Positions 37,188-46,018 of a stretch of 64,000 bases of DNA are shown one piece after another. Positions within the stretch are counted from its first letter, which is position 1, and each line of letters opens with the position of its first letter. This DNA comes from Pontibacter coccineus (GTDB lineage Bacteria > Bacteroidota > Bacteroidia > Cytophagales > Hymenobacteraceae), in NCBI RefSeq assembly GCF_030546575.1, contig NZ_JAUOTN010000004.1:124001-188000 (forward strand), read 5' to 3'. The position numbers and the translations under genes were made by a program. Under the pieces are notes generated by a model. It was not told the DNA's origin, did no database searches, and saw only the letters and a program-made list of their open reading frames with translations.

Positions 37188-37781
37188 TTAGCCCACAATA
37201 GTGCGGAAAGTGAGGTTGATGCGGGGTGCGATTTGGCGGCTGGTTTTGGGGAGTTGGTGCTGCCAGTGCTGCTGCGTGGCACCCTGCATCAGCAGCAAAC
37301 TGCCATGCTGCAGGGTGAGTTTAACCGTGGGCAGATCTTTGCGCCGGCGGTGCCGGAAAGCGAAGTCCCGCTCCCCGCCAAAGCTAATGGAAGCTATACC
37401 TGGTCCGAGCGCTTTCTCGTCGTCGGCGTGCCAGCCCATGCTGTCCTGCCCGTGACGGTAGTAGTTGAGCAACACACTGTTATACCTGTCGCCGGAGGAG
37501 GCCTCCACCCGCTCCTTTAGTTCCAACAAGATAGGCAGCCAGGGCTGGGGCGCGTTGTACAGGCCGGAGTAGGTATAGCCTTTGTCGCCGTACCACGCCG
37601 TGAGCCGGGGAAGCGGGAGTTGTTTGCCGAACATCCTGATTTCCTCCTGTTGCCAGGCCACTTCCTCCGTTAGCAGCTGCAGGTATAGGTCGCTTTCCTC
37701 TTTCTTGAAAAAGTGCGGCGCGTAGTATACCTCGGCCTCCGGTATGTCGAGTTGCGTGAAGTTTTCGTTCTTCTGTATCAT
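37188..37781 (-). CDS. AlkB-like 2-oxoglutarate/Fe(II) dioxygenase
   Basis: A 197-aa protein of the AlkB (2OG-FeII) superfamily, closer in pattern to the ALKBH2/3 type than to E. coli AlkB: PRLTAWYGDKGYTYSG, NSVLLNYYRHGQDSMGWHADDE (iron ligands H and D in WHADDE), SISFGGERDFAFRHR, HGSLLLMQGATQQHWQH and PRINLTFR (2OG-binding Arg). It repairs alkylated bases by oxidative demethylation. I chose the ATG of MIQKNENF. It is the first gene before kmo; the pairing with a tryptophan-catabolic gene has no obvious functional logic. Confidence 0.9.
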   Translation of the reverse strand: MIQKNENFTQLDIPEAEVYYAPHFFKKEESDLYLQLLTEEVAWQQEEIRMFGKQLPLPRLTAWYGDKGYTYSGLYNAPQPWLPILLELKERVEASSGDRYNSVLLNYYRHGQDSMGWHADDEKALGPGIASISFGGERDFAFRHRRRKDLPTVKLTLQHGSLLLMQGATQQHWQHQLPKTSRQIAPRINLTFRTIVG

Positions 37782-38110
37782 CTGCTTTCTCCGGCTTTTG
37801 CCTGTCTTCACCTGTTTTCACCAGGAGTCCTATACCTACCAATACTTTGTGGCTGCAAACCCCGGCTAGGTGCTGTACCGCGTCTGCGCATGCAGGGTTA
37901 CCAGGCTGTATACCTTTAGTCCAAATCTAACATTCTAAGGAAACAGCGCTGCAAAGAAAAAAATTTGAGCAAGAAAATTCAGGAGCACAATTGCAATCCA
38001 AAAGTTAGCTCAACTACACGCAAAGGCAATTTATGGCTGGTGCGCTGGGAAAGGAAGCTGTGCTACCAGCACCGCACTTTTAAAACCCTTTTAGCATAGA
38101 GAAAGGAATT
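37782..38110. other. Divergent intergenic region with a promoter for the alkB-kmo unit
   Basis: On the reverse strand, TTTG (37952-37955) is followed after 22 bases by TAGATTTG (37922-37929), an exact -7 match. It would start transcription about 135 bases before the AlkB-like gene. A short GCTGGT...ACCAGC dyad lies near 38036-38075, in the leader of the symporter gene. No gene is supported in this 329-base stretch. Confidence 0.5.
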
Positions 38111-39574
38111 TTGCTATTCCAGACGTATCTTTATGGCTTTTTACCGAATACAAGATTTGTTTTGAAAGTATTAGAAGAATTCTTTGTCGCGTTCAGCGAC
38201 CTGGCCTGGGGCATGCCACTGTTAGTGCTGTTGATGGGAGGCGGTGTTTATTTCATGCTCTACTCAGGCTTCCTGCCTTTCCGCTACATGCGCCATACCA
38301 TCAACGTGCTGCGCGGCAAATACGATGACCCGAACGATCCGGGTGAGATCAACCACTTCCAGGCGCTTTCGGCGGAACTGGCAGCCACAGTAGGTATGGG
38401 TAATATCAGCGGTGTGGCTGTTGCCATAGCCATCGGCGGGCCAGGTGTGTTGTTCTGGATGTGGGTAAGTGCTTTTGTAGGCATGGCCACCAAGTTCTTT
38501 ACCTGCACCCTGGCGGTGATGTACCGCGGCCGCGACAGCAAGGGCCAGTTGGAAGGAGGCCCCATGTATGTGGTGGAAACAGGGCTGGGCAAAAAGTGGA
38601 AGCCGCTGGCTGTGCTGTTCGCAGTGGCAGGCATGTTTGGCACACTCCCTATTTTCCAGGCCAATCAGCTAACCCAGGTTATCCGGGAGGTGGTGCTGGT
38701 GCCCAGTGGCTTCGCCACCACTGACCTGTTCTATACCAACCTGATCATCGGGATTGTGCTCGTGATCGTCACCTCGCTTGTTATTTTTGGAGGAATCAAG
38801 CGCATAGGCCAGGTAGCAGGCAAAATGGTGCCGGGCATGGTCGTGCTGTACATGCTGGCTGTGCTCTACATCATGGCCGTCAACTATGCTGCTATACCTG
38901 ACGCCTTCCTCCTGATCTTAACTGATGCCTTTACTGCTGATTCAGTACTGGGAGGTGCTGTAGGGGCCATTATTATAGCGGGAGCCCGCCGTGCCGCTTT
39001 TTCGAACGAGGCAGGTATAGGCACGGCCGCCATGATGCACGGAGCCGTTAAAACCGATGAGCCGATCCGCGAAGGACTGGTGGCGATGCTGGGCCCCTTC
39101 ATCGACACCATTATCGTGTGCTCGCTTACTGCCTTCGCGATCATTGTGACGGGTACATGGCAAACCTCCGAGGCCAGCGGCGTAACCATGACGGCCACCG
39201 CCTTCAACAATGCCATGCCGGGCTTCGGCAGTTATGTGCTGATGGTCTGCGTCCTGATTTTCGCTTTCACGTCGCTCTTTTCCTACTCCTACTATGGTAC
39301 TAAGTGCTTCAGCTACCTCTTCGGGGCGAAATACAAGCACTACTACAACTACTTCTATGTAGTCACTATCGTGTTCGGCGCCACAGCCACCATCACGGCC
39401 GTAATCGCCCTGATCGACGGTATGTTCGCTTTGATGGCGATCCCGACCATGATCTCAGCTCTACTGCTATCGCCTAAAGTAATGGCCGCCGCGCGTGATT
39501 ACTTTACAAGGATGAAGGAGTTTAAGAAGTTAGAAAGTCAGAAAGTTGAGAAGGTAGAAAGTATGGGAGTTTAG
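38111..39574 (+). CDS. Alanine/sodium symporter (AGCS family)
   Basis: A 487-aa integral membrane protein with about 11 helices that takes up alanine or glycine with Na+. Family motifs are AELAATVGMGNISGVAVAI, EGGPMYVVE and ARRAAFSNEAGIGTAAMMHGA. The start is uncertain: the frame opens at a TTG at 38111 with AAAGGA only 3 bases before it, and a second TTG at 38162 gives LKVLEEFF, closer to the usual N-terminus. Kynureninase releases alanine, so an alanine carrier between kmo and kynU may be more than chance, but this is inference. The last ~15 residues are Glu/Lys/Val-rich and not family-like. Confidence 0.92.
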   Translation: MLFQTYLYGFLPNTRFVLKVLEEFFVAFSDLAWGMPLLVLLMGGGVYFMLYSGFLPFRYMRHTINVLRGKYDDPNDPGEINHFQALSAELAATVGMGNISGVAVAIAIGGPGVLFWMWVSAFVGMATKFFTCTLAVMYRGRDSKGQLEGGPMYVVETGLGKKWKPLAVLFAVAGMFGTLPIFQANQLTQVIREVVLVPSGFATTDLFYTNLIIGIVLVIVTSLVIFGGIKRIGQVAGKMVPGMVVLYMLAVLYIMAVNYAAIPDAFLLILTDAFTADSVLGGAVGAIIIAGARRAAFSNEAGIGTAAMMHGAVKTDEPIREGLVAMLGPFIDTIIVCSLTAFAIIVTGTWQTSEASGVTMTATAFNNAMPGFGSYVLMVCVLIFAFTSLFSYSYYGTKCFSYLFGAKYKHYYNYFYVVTIVFGATATITAVIALIDGMFALMAIPTMISALLLSPKVMAAARDYFTRMKEFKKLESQKVEKVESMGV

Positions 39575-39611
39575 GGGTTTGAAAGTTTAGAAATCAGATC
39601 TCCTTAGGTAT

Positions 39612-39657
39612 AAAAAGCGGAGCCAGTTTCCCAAAGAACCGGCTCCGCTTTTTGGTT
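39612..39657. terminator. Bidirectional terminator
   Basis: AAAAAGCGGAGCC (39612-39624) pairs with GGCTCCGCTTTTT (39641-39653), with A-run and T-run on either side. It lies between the symporter gene and the convergent mechanosensitive channel gene. Confidence 0.8.
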
Positions 39658-39668
39658 TACTATCGCTC

Positions 39669-40610
39669 CTACTCCATCCCCCTTCTCCCGCCTTCCATAT
39701 GCTGCATTTCGCTCTCCTGCCCTTCGCCGGCGCTGTAGAAGCGGGTGGTTGGGTAGGCGAACCGGATATCGGATGTGGCCAAGAACTCCGTCAAGGTATC
39801 TTCCCATATCTTGTTCTCGCTTTCGCGGCGGCCGTTGAGGTTGCAAAGGTAGCGTACCGTGATCTGTATGCCGTTCTCTCTTACTTTGATAAACACTTTT
39901 GGCTCGAAGCTCCGGTAAAAGATCAGGTGTTGCTGGGCCTCGATGCGCACGCGCTGCTCCTGTTCTTCGTTCAGCCGTTCAGAGTGGCGCAGGGCAATGT
40001 CCTGCAAAATGACCTTGGCCTTTTGCCAGTTGCTTTCGAAGGTGATGCGCAGCTGCACCTCGTGCCACAGAAACGGAAAGCCGTAGTTGTAGTTGATTTG
40101 CCCCTGCGTGAACACCTGACTGTTAGGTATGTGCACCACGCGCCCCGTCGCCTGCTCCGAATCCACCCACTCGCCGAGTTCGTTGATGGTGAACTGGAAG
40201 AAGCCAATGTCGATCACGTCACCGGTATAGAGGCCTATTTTGATGCGGTCGCCTACTTTAAAAGGGCGCTTCCAGATGAGGAATACCCAGCCCATCATGT
40301 TCAGGATAGGGTCGCGGAGCACCACCACCAAACCCACCGAGAAGATACCCAGAAACGTGGTGATGGACTTGAACCCTTCGAACCAGATGTTGGCCAGAAA
40401 AATAATGCCCAGCGCGGTTACCACGTAGTTAGTCGTTTTCTTCCACTGGTACAGCTTGCGCGTGTCCGTCTGCTGCCGCGAGGCCAGCCGCAACAGCACC
40501 CGGCTGAGGACCCAGAGCACCAGCAATGCTATCAGCGACTTCAAAACGTTTTCCTGTACCTGGGCTGACAGGTGAAAATTATCCTCTATCCAGTATTCAA
40601 TCTTGCGCAT
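39669..40610 (-). CDS. MscS-family mechanosensitive ion channel, small
   Basis: A 313-aa inner-membrane protein. It has helices near 22-42, 64-80 and 85-105, the last being the pore-like stretch FLGIFSVGLVVVLRDPILNMMGW. A cytoplasmic MscS beta domain follows (RPFKVGDRIKIGLYTGDVIDIGFFQFTI, VVHIPNSQVF) with an alpha/beta C-terminus. Such channels release ions and solutes on membrane tension. It is the last of three same-strand genes (second MscS-like channel, CPA2 antiporter, this one), which suggests a set for osmotic response. Confidence 0.92.
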   Translation of the reverse strand: MRKIEYWIEDNFHLSAQVQENVLKSLIALLVLWVLSRVLLRLASRQQTDTRKLYQWKKTTNYVVTALGIIFLANIWFEGFKSITTFLGIFSVGLVVVLRDPILNMMGWVFLIWKRPFKVGDRIKIGLYTGDVIDIGFFQFTINELGEWVDSEQATGRVVHIPNSQVFTQGQINYNYGFPFLWHEVQLRITFESNWQKAKVILQDIALRHSERLNEEQEQRVRIEAQQHLIFYRSFEPKVFIKVRENGIQITVRYLCNLNGRRESENKIWEDTLTEFLATSDIRFAYPTTRFYSAGEGQESEMQHMEGGRRGME

Positions 40611-40657
40611 AGTGCTTATCTCTTTCTCAGGCTAAAATCGTAAAAAAAGCGCTTTTT

Positions 40658-42898
40658 TCAAACCTTCTGGCGGGTCGCCTCCAGCTGCCGCACGCGCCGC
40701 GGGCTACCCACAATCCAAACTATATCGCCTTCCTCTATCACTAACTCCGAGTCGGGGTTGAGGATGCGCCTGCCTTTCTTCTCTATACCAACAATCAGGC
40801 CCTTCGTTTTCTCACGCACGCCCGATTCGCGCACCGTGCGGCCGTGCAGCATCGAGTCAGACGATACAACCAGCTTCTGTAAACCTACTTCTTCGCGGGT
40901 AGTCGCGCCGTCCTGGGCAGGTATAAACGCCTCGCTGATGAAATTTCCAAAGACGGCGATTTGCTCGTCTGTGCCGAATACGTAGATTTTATCACCGGGA
41001 AATATACGCTCGTCGCGCGTCGGAGCCATAATGGTACGGTCTTCCCGCTCTATAACGGCCACATTGATGCCATATTTTTCGCGTATCTGCAGCTCGCTCA
41101 TACTCTTGCCCACCACCTCGGCGTTTGGCGCCACCTCAAAGCTGGTCAGGTGCGCGTCCCAGGGCACCAGGGTATGGGTCATGCTGCTGGCAGCCGCTAT
41201 TTCGCGGGCGTTCAGGTTCGACATGAACCGGTTCTCTATCCGGATATAGAAGTTCTGAATCCTTTTAGAGAAGAGCACCAGCAGGACAATGATAAGCAGA
41301 CTCACCACGAGCGCCACCTGCACCGAAACCACCCGGTTGAGCAAAAAGCCGATAACCAGGATGGCTATACCTACCCTGGTGAACTCCAGCACAATAATCA
41401 GGCTGCGGTAGTTGCGGTTGGCCCAGATACGGCCCTGCGCCTCTTTCTGCGGATGGTACACGGCCATGGCCCACAGGAAGGGCAGCATCAGGACCAGGGC
41501 GATACTAACCGTGGCGACGCCTCCCCAAATACCGGGTATGACTTCCTGGGTCATGAATGGATATAGGTAGTTTTGAGACAGCAGCACGATCGCCACCAGC
41601 AAAACAGAGGCCACCACCATGTTCACCACATAGGAGCGCAGCAGTATTTTCCAGTCGCTGGCCGTGCCGATGGACCGGGCACCGGAACTATACTCGTTGA
41701 GCCGCTTCTTCCATTTCTTTGGCAGCATTCGCTCCACCGTTTCGTAAAGCGGCTCAGACATTTTGATCATGTAAGGGGTGGTGAAGGTCGTAATAGCCGA
41801 CACTGCCACCGCCACAGGGTATAGGAAGTCGCTGGTTACCTTAAGCGTAAGGCCCAGGGTGGCGATGATGAACGAAAACTCCCCGATCTGCGACACGCTC
41901 ATACCTGACTGAATGGAAGTTTTGAGTCCCTGCCCCGCTATCAGGCCACCGGTCGTGATGCTTAGCAGCTTCCCCACCAGCGTGACGACCGTAATGATGG
42001 CAATGGGCCCGGCATACTCCACAATCATCGCCGGATTGATCAGGATGCCCACTGACACAAAGAAGATGGCGCCGAACAAGTCTTTCACAGACATGACCAG
42101 GTGCTCTATCTTCTCGGCCTTGGTCGTCTCGGCCAGTATGGAGCCCATGATAAAGGCCCCCAGCGCCGGCGAGAAGCCCACCTGCGCCGCCAGAATCACC
42201 ATCAGGAAGCAAAGCGCGATGGCAACGATCAGCAGTGTCTCGTCATTCATCAACTTGCTTGCCTTTTTGAGCAGCGTAGGTATAAGGAAGATGCCTGCCA
42301 GGAACCACACCGCCAGGAAGAAGGCGAGCTTGAGCACGGCCTGCAGCATTTCGGTGCCCGCAAACTGCTGGCTCACCGCCAAAGTCGATAACAGCACCAT
42401 CAGGAGGATGGCCACCAGGTCTTCTACGATGAGCACCCCAAATACCAGCCCGGCAAAGCGCTTTGACTTCACGCCCAGTTCGTCGAAGGCCCGGATGATA
42501 ATGGTGGTGGAGGAGATGGAGAGGATACCGCCCAGGAACACGCTGTCCATAGTGTTCCAGCCCAGCAGTTTGCCTGTGAGGTAGCCCAGCAGGAGCATCA
42601 CCACCACCTCTACCCCAGCCATGATGGAGGAGGCCCCTCCTACTTTCACGAGTTTTTTAAAGCTGAACTCCAGCCCCAGGCTGAACAGCAGAAAAATCAC
42701 CCCGATCTCGGCCCATACGTTGATGTTCTCCAGCTCAACTATGGTCGGGAACAGTTTAACGTGGGGGCCCACCAGCAAGCCCGCAATGATGTAGCCCAGC
42801 ACCAATGGCTGCTTCAGTTTTTTAAAGATAAGCGTCATGATGCCGGCTGCACCAAGAATCAACCCGAGGTCCAGGACCAGATTGGGGAGGTGGGTCAT
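40658..42898 (-). CDS. CPA2-type cation:proton antiporter with extra membrane domain and two TrkA_C (RCK_C) domains
   Basis: 746 aa. The N-terminal Na+/H+ exchanger domain (about 1-395) has KQPLVLGYIIAGLLVGP, FLLFSLGLEFSFKKL and SISSTTIIIRAFDE. After a loop (EPLYETVERMLPKKWKK) comes a second block of four or five helices (about 425-555), and then two TrkA_C regulatory domains (about 590-660 and 675-742; INVAVIEREDRTIMAPTRDERIFPGDKIYVFG and GLIVGIEKKGRRILNP). The RCK_C modules suggest ligand-gated K+ or Na+ efflux. No KefC-type nucleotide-binding N-domain is visible. It lies between two MscS-type genes. Confidence 0.9.
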   Translation of the reverse strand: MTHLPNLVLDLGLILGAAGIMTLIFKKLKQPLVLGYIIAGLLVGPHVKLFPTIVELENINVWAEIGVIFLLFSLGLEFSFKKLVKVGGASSIMAGVEVVVMLLLGYLTGKLLGWNTMDSVFLGGILSISSTTIIIRAFDELGVKSKRFAGLVFGVLIVEDLVAILLMVLLSTLAVSQQFAGTEMLQAVLKLAFFLAVWFLAGIFLIPTLLKKASKLMNDETLLIVAIALCFLMVILAAQVGFSPALGAFIMGSILAETTKAEKIEHLVMSVKDLFGAIFFVSVGILINPAMIVEYAGPIAIITVVTLVGKLLSITTGGLIAGQGLKTSIQSGMSVSQIGEFSFIIATLGLTLKVTSDFLYPVAVAVSAITTFTTPYMIKMSEPLYETVERMLPKKWKKRLNEYSSGARSIGTASDWKILLRSYVVNMVVASVLLVAIVLLSQNYLYPFMTQEVIPGIWGGVATVSIALVLMLPFLWAMAVYHPQKEAQGRIWANRNYRSLIIVLEFTRVGIAILVIGFLLNRVVSVQVALVVSLLIIVLLVLFSKRIQNFYIRIENRFMSNLNAREIAAASSMTHTLVPWDAHLTSFEVAPNAEVVGKSMSELQIREKYGINVAVIEREDRTIMAPTRDERIFPGDKIYVFGTDEQIAVFGNFISEAFIPAQDGATTREEVGLQKLVVSSDSMLHGRTVRESGVREKTKGLIVGIEKKGRRILNPDSELVIEEGDIVWIVGSPRRVRQLEATRQKV

Positions 42899-43081
42899 AT
42901 AGTCGTGTCGTACTTAAACATTCGGTCTGAATTCAATACGGTGGCAGCTTGCCAACCTTGAAATATAATTAGAAAAATGACTGCATGCAGGCCTCATACC
43001 CCAATATTAGCAGGCAGGCAATTTATTAGTTATACTTGTCCTGCAGCCGGCGCGATGCATATTTTTCTAACTACCGAAGCC

Positions 43082-44407
43082 TTAATTCTGCATGGTCTCC
43101 GCCATGGGGTAACGTACTCCCGCAGTACCGGCTGCATTGAAGTGCAGACTCCGCACATCGTCCGCCGCCGGCATCTCGAACACCTCCAGATCAAAATACT
43201 TAACTGCTGCCAGCAGGTGGTCAAAAATATCGGCCATGATGCCTTCGTACTCCACCCACACAATGCTGTTGGCAAACAGGTATAGCTCGATCGGCATACC
43301 GGTGGTGGTTGGCTCGAGCTGGCGCACCATCATGATCATGTCTTTGTGAGTGCCCGGGTGCTGCTTGATGTAGGCATCGATGTACTTCCTGAACACACCC
43401 ACATTGGTCAGGCTGCGGCCGTTAATAAGGAGACTCTTGTCGATCTCGTTCTCTTTATTGAACCGGCTGATTTCGCCCTGGCGCTCCTCCAGGTAGCTTT
43501 TCAGTAACTGAATTTTGCTCAAACGGGTTACTTCTTCGGCTGACAAATAACGGATGCTCGATATCTTGATGTAGACAGAGCGCTTGATGCGCCGCCCACC
43601 CGAGGTCTGCATGCCCCGCCAGTTTTTAAATGAGTCGGAAATCAGGTAGTAGGTAGGGATGGTGGTGATGGTTTTGTCGAAGTTCTGCACTTTCACCGTC
43701 GTCAGGTTTATTTCGGTCACGGCCCCGTCTGCGCCATACTTGTCCATGGTGACCCAGTCGCCGATGCGCACCATGTCGTTGGAAGAGATCTGAATACTGG
43801 CCACAAAACCCATGATGGTGTCTTTGAAGATCAACATCAGAATGGCCGAGGCCGCACCCATCGCCGTGATGAAGGTCCAGGCGTCTTTGCCGGTAAGGGT
43901 GGAGAAAATAAGCAGCCCGGCCATGAAGTACAGGAAGATGGTGATCACCTGCAGAAAACTCTCGACCGGTTTTTCCTTAAAGGTCTCGGTGGTTTTGAGG
44001 AAGTCCTTACAGGTTCGCAGCAGCGCCCGCGCCACCCACATCCACAGCAGGATCATGTAAATGTCGGTTAACTTGATGAGCGGTGCGACCCAGCCGGGGA
44101 AATCGGCAAACACGATCGGGATAGCTTCCACCACCAGAACGAGCGGCACGATGCGGGCCAAGTATACGATTACTTTATTACGCACCAGGTACTCAACCAG
44201 CCTGGTGCTGGACTTGGCCGCAACCTTATGCAGGGTGCCAACCAGCAGCTTCCGGGTGAATAAATCGGTCAGGTATACCAGCAGGGCTGTCACCGCAATC
44301 AGGGCGAACAGGTTGATGTACATGGCTGCCTGCTCGGGTATACCTAATTTCAACAATTGGTCAGATGTCCAGCTACTGATTTGATCGTTCGAATAAGTAG
44401 TGTTCAT
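43082..44407 (-). CDS. MscS-family channel, YbdG/miniconductance-like
   Basis: A 441-aa inner-membrane protein with five helices in the first ~190 residues. The pore region AWTFITAMGAASAILMLIFKDTIMGFVASIQI is followed by the MscS beta domain (DMVRIGDWVTMDKYGADGAVTEINLTTVKVQNFDKTITTIPTYYL). A long soluble C-terminus ends in a MPIELYLFANSIVWVEYEGI segment, as in YbdG-type channels. Its longer N-terminus separates it from the small MscS at 39669. It likely responds to mild hypo-osmotic shock. Confidence 0.92.
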   Translation of the reverse strand: MNTTYSNDQISSWTSDQLLKLGIPEQAAMYINLFALIAVTALLVYLTDLFTRKLLVGTLHKVAAKSSTRLVEYLVRNKVIVYLARIVPLVLVVEAIPIVFADFPGWVAPLIKLTDIYMILLWMWVARALLRTCKDFLKTTETFKEKPVESFLQVITIFLYFMAGLLIFSTLTGKDAWTFITAMGAASAILMLIFKDTIMGFVASIQISSNDMVRIGDWVTMDKYGADGAVTEINLTTVKVQNFDKTITTIPTYYLISDSFKNWRGMQTSGGRRIKRSVYIKISSIRYLSAEEVTRLSKIQLLKSYLEERQGEISRFNKENEIDKSLLINGRSLTNVGVFRKYIDAYIKQHPGTHKDMIMMVRQLEPTTTGMPIELYLFANSIVWVEYEGIMADIFDHLLAAVKYFDLEVFEMPAADDVRSLHFNAAGTAGVRYPMAETMQN

Positions 44408-44470
44408 GGTAATGGGTAAAGGGGTTAAAATGACTGGGAGGTGAATGACATGCTTCTGCCTGTTTGAATA

Positions 44471-44588
44471 GGGCCGGCACCGGAACCACTGACAAGTGAC
44501 TTGTGCCCACCGGCCTGTGCCGGTAGAAGTTGTGATGGTGCTGCGCTAAGGAGCGTTCTGTAGGGTAGCGCTGGCAATTGCCAGCGCT
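44471..44588. other. Structured intergenic region between kynU and the MscS gene
   Basis: CCGGCAC (44474-44480) pairs with GTGCCGG (44517-44523), enclosing a second dyad ACAAGT-G-ACTTGT. Further on, a perfect 22-base palindrome AGCGCTGGCAATTGCCAGCGCT occupies 44567-44588, likely the kynU terminator. CAAAGATA at 44592-44599 reads TATCTTTG on the reverse strand, an exact -7 box. The region is thus both the end of kynU and the possible leader of the channel gene. Confidence 0.45.
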
Positions 44589-44620
44589 TTGCAAAGATAG
44601 GGCTTTTGCTTTAAAACTGC

Positions 44621-45898
44621 TTAATGGTGTCCTTCCAGGCAGGCGTGCAGGATTTCGGAGAAGCGGTATACCTCCTCGAAGCTGTTGTAAAGCGGCGTGG
44701 GCGCGACACGGATCACGCTCGGCTCCCGGAAATCCACAATAATGCCGGCTTCCATCAGTTTATTGAACAGCTCGCGGGCGTTTTGCTTTACGAGCAGTGA
44801 TATCTGGCAACCGCGGGCCTGCGGATCGCGTGGCGTGATCATCTCTAGCACGTCTTTGCCCACCTGCACATCGTCGATCAGGTATTCAAGGTACCCCGTC
44901 AGCTTTTCGCTCTTGGCGCGCAGATTCGCCATACCGGCCTCGTCGAACAGCTCGAGCGAGGCGCGGTGCACCGCCATCGGCAGGATCTGGGCATTGCTCA
45001 GCTGCCAGCCTTCGGCGCCTGCCATGGGTATAAAGCCTTTCTTCATCTGGAAACGCACGCTCGCGTCGTGGCCCCACCAGCCGGCAAAGCGCGGCAGGTC
45101 CGGGTTGTTGGCGTGGCGCTCGTGCACGAACACGCCCGCCGTGCCACCCGGTCCGGAGTTAAGGTATTTGTAGGTACACCACACGGCAAAGTCCACATCC
45201 CAGTCGTGCAACTGCACGGGCACGTTACCGGCCGCATGCGCCAGGTCGAAGCCGACCACTGCGCCCACTTCATGCCCCACCTGGGTAATGGCCTGCATGT
45301 CGTATACCTGGCCGGTGTAGTAGTTGATGCCGCCCATCAGCACGAGCGCCAGTTCGTCGCCGTGCTCGCGGATGCTCTGCAGGATGTCTTCAGTGCGCAG
45401 CGTGTGCTCGCCCTCTCTTGGGAACAACTCCACGATGGCCTCCTCCGGGGTATAGCCATGGAACTTCACCTGCGTTTCGAGCGCGTACTGGTCCGACGGG
45501 AAGGCCCCGCCCTCCATGATGATCTTGATGCGCTTGCCCTCTGGCCTGTAAAACGACACCAGCATCAGGTGCAGGTTCACGGTGAGTTGGTTCATGATCA
45601 CCACTTCCTGCGGCTTGGCACCCACCACGCGGGCAGCCCCGTCGGTGAGCAGCTTGTGGTAGTTGAACCAGGGCTCCTCGCCCTTGAAGTGGCCTTCTAC
45701 AGCGTAGTTCGCCCACTTGTACATCTCGTTGTCGATGTACATCTGCGCCGACTTGGGCTGCAAACCGAGCGAGTTGCCACAGAAGTAGATGGCATCCTGG
45801 CCGTTTACCTGCGGAAAGTAAAAGCGGTCTTTAAAATGCTTGAGCGGGTCGAGGTTATCTTGTTCCTGCGCAAAGGCAAGGCTATTCTGGTAGTTCAT
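44621..45898 (-). CDS. kynU: Kynureninase
   Basis: A 425-aa PLP enzyme that cleaves 3-hydroxykynurenine to 3-hydroxyanthranilate and alanine. Seen are YFCGNSLGLQPKS at the N-terminus, MNQLTVNLHLMLVSFY, the PLP-binding GFDLAHAAGN (Asp near 218) and the Schiff-base Lys in CTYKYLNSGPGG (Lys244). The C-terminus has the REPSVIRVAPTPLYN stretch typical of the family. It acts between kmo (35724) and the 3-hydroxyanthranilate dioxygenase (48439), all on the same strand but not contiguous. Confidence 0.96.
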   Translation of the reverse strand: MNYQNSLAFAQEQDNLDPLKHFKDRFYFPQVNGQDAIYFCGNSLGLQPKSAQMYIDNEMYKWANYAVEGHFKGEEPWFNYHKLLTDGAARVVGAKPQEVVIMNQLTVNLHLMLVSFYRPEGKRIKIIMEGGAFPSDQYALETQVKFHGYTPEEAIVELFPREGEHTLRTEDILQSIREHGDELALVLMGGINYYTGQVYDMQAITQVGHEVGAVVGFDLAHAAGNVPVQLHDWDVDFAVWCTYKYLNSGPGGTAGVFVHERHANNPDLPRFAGWWGHDASVRFQMKKGFIPMAGAEGWQLSNAQILPMAVHRASLELFDEAGMANLRAKSEKLTGYLEYLIDDVQVGKDVLEMITPRDPQARGCQISLLVKQNARELFNKLMEAGIIVDFREPSVIRVAPTPLYNSFEEVYRFSEILHACLEGHH

Positions 45899-46018
45899 TT
45901 TTCCGGTACGGGTAAGAGTGTACAGCTAAAAGGCAGCATCAGCCCCTCAGTTCATCTCCCGCGAAGATAGAAAATAACTGGGCAAAATTTAGTAAGCCCA
46001 GGCTCCTTAACCTCCCAG

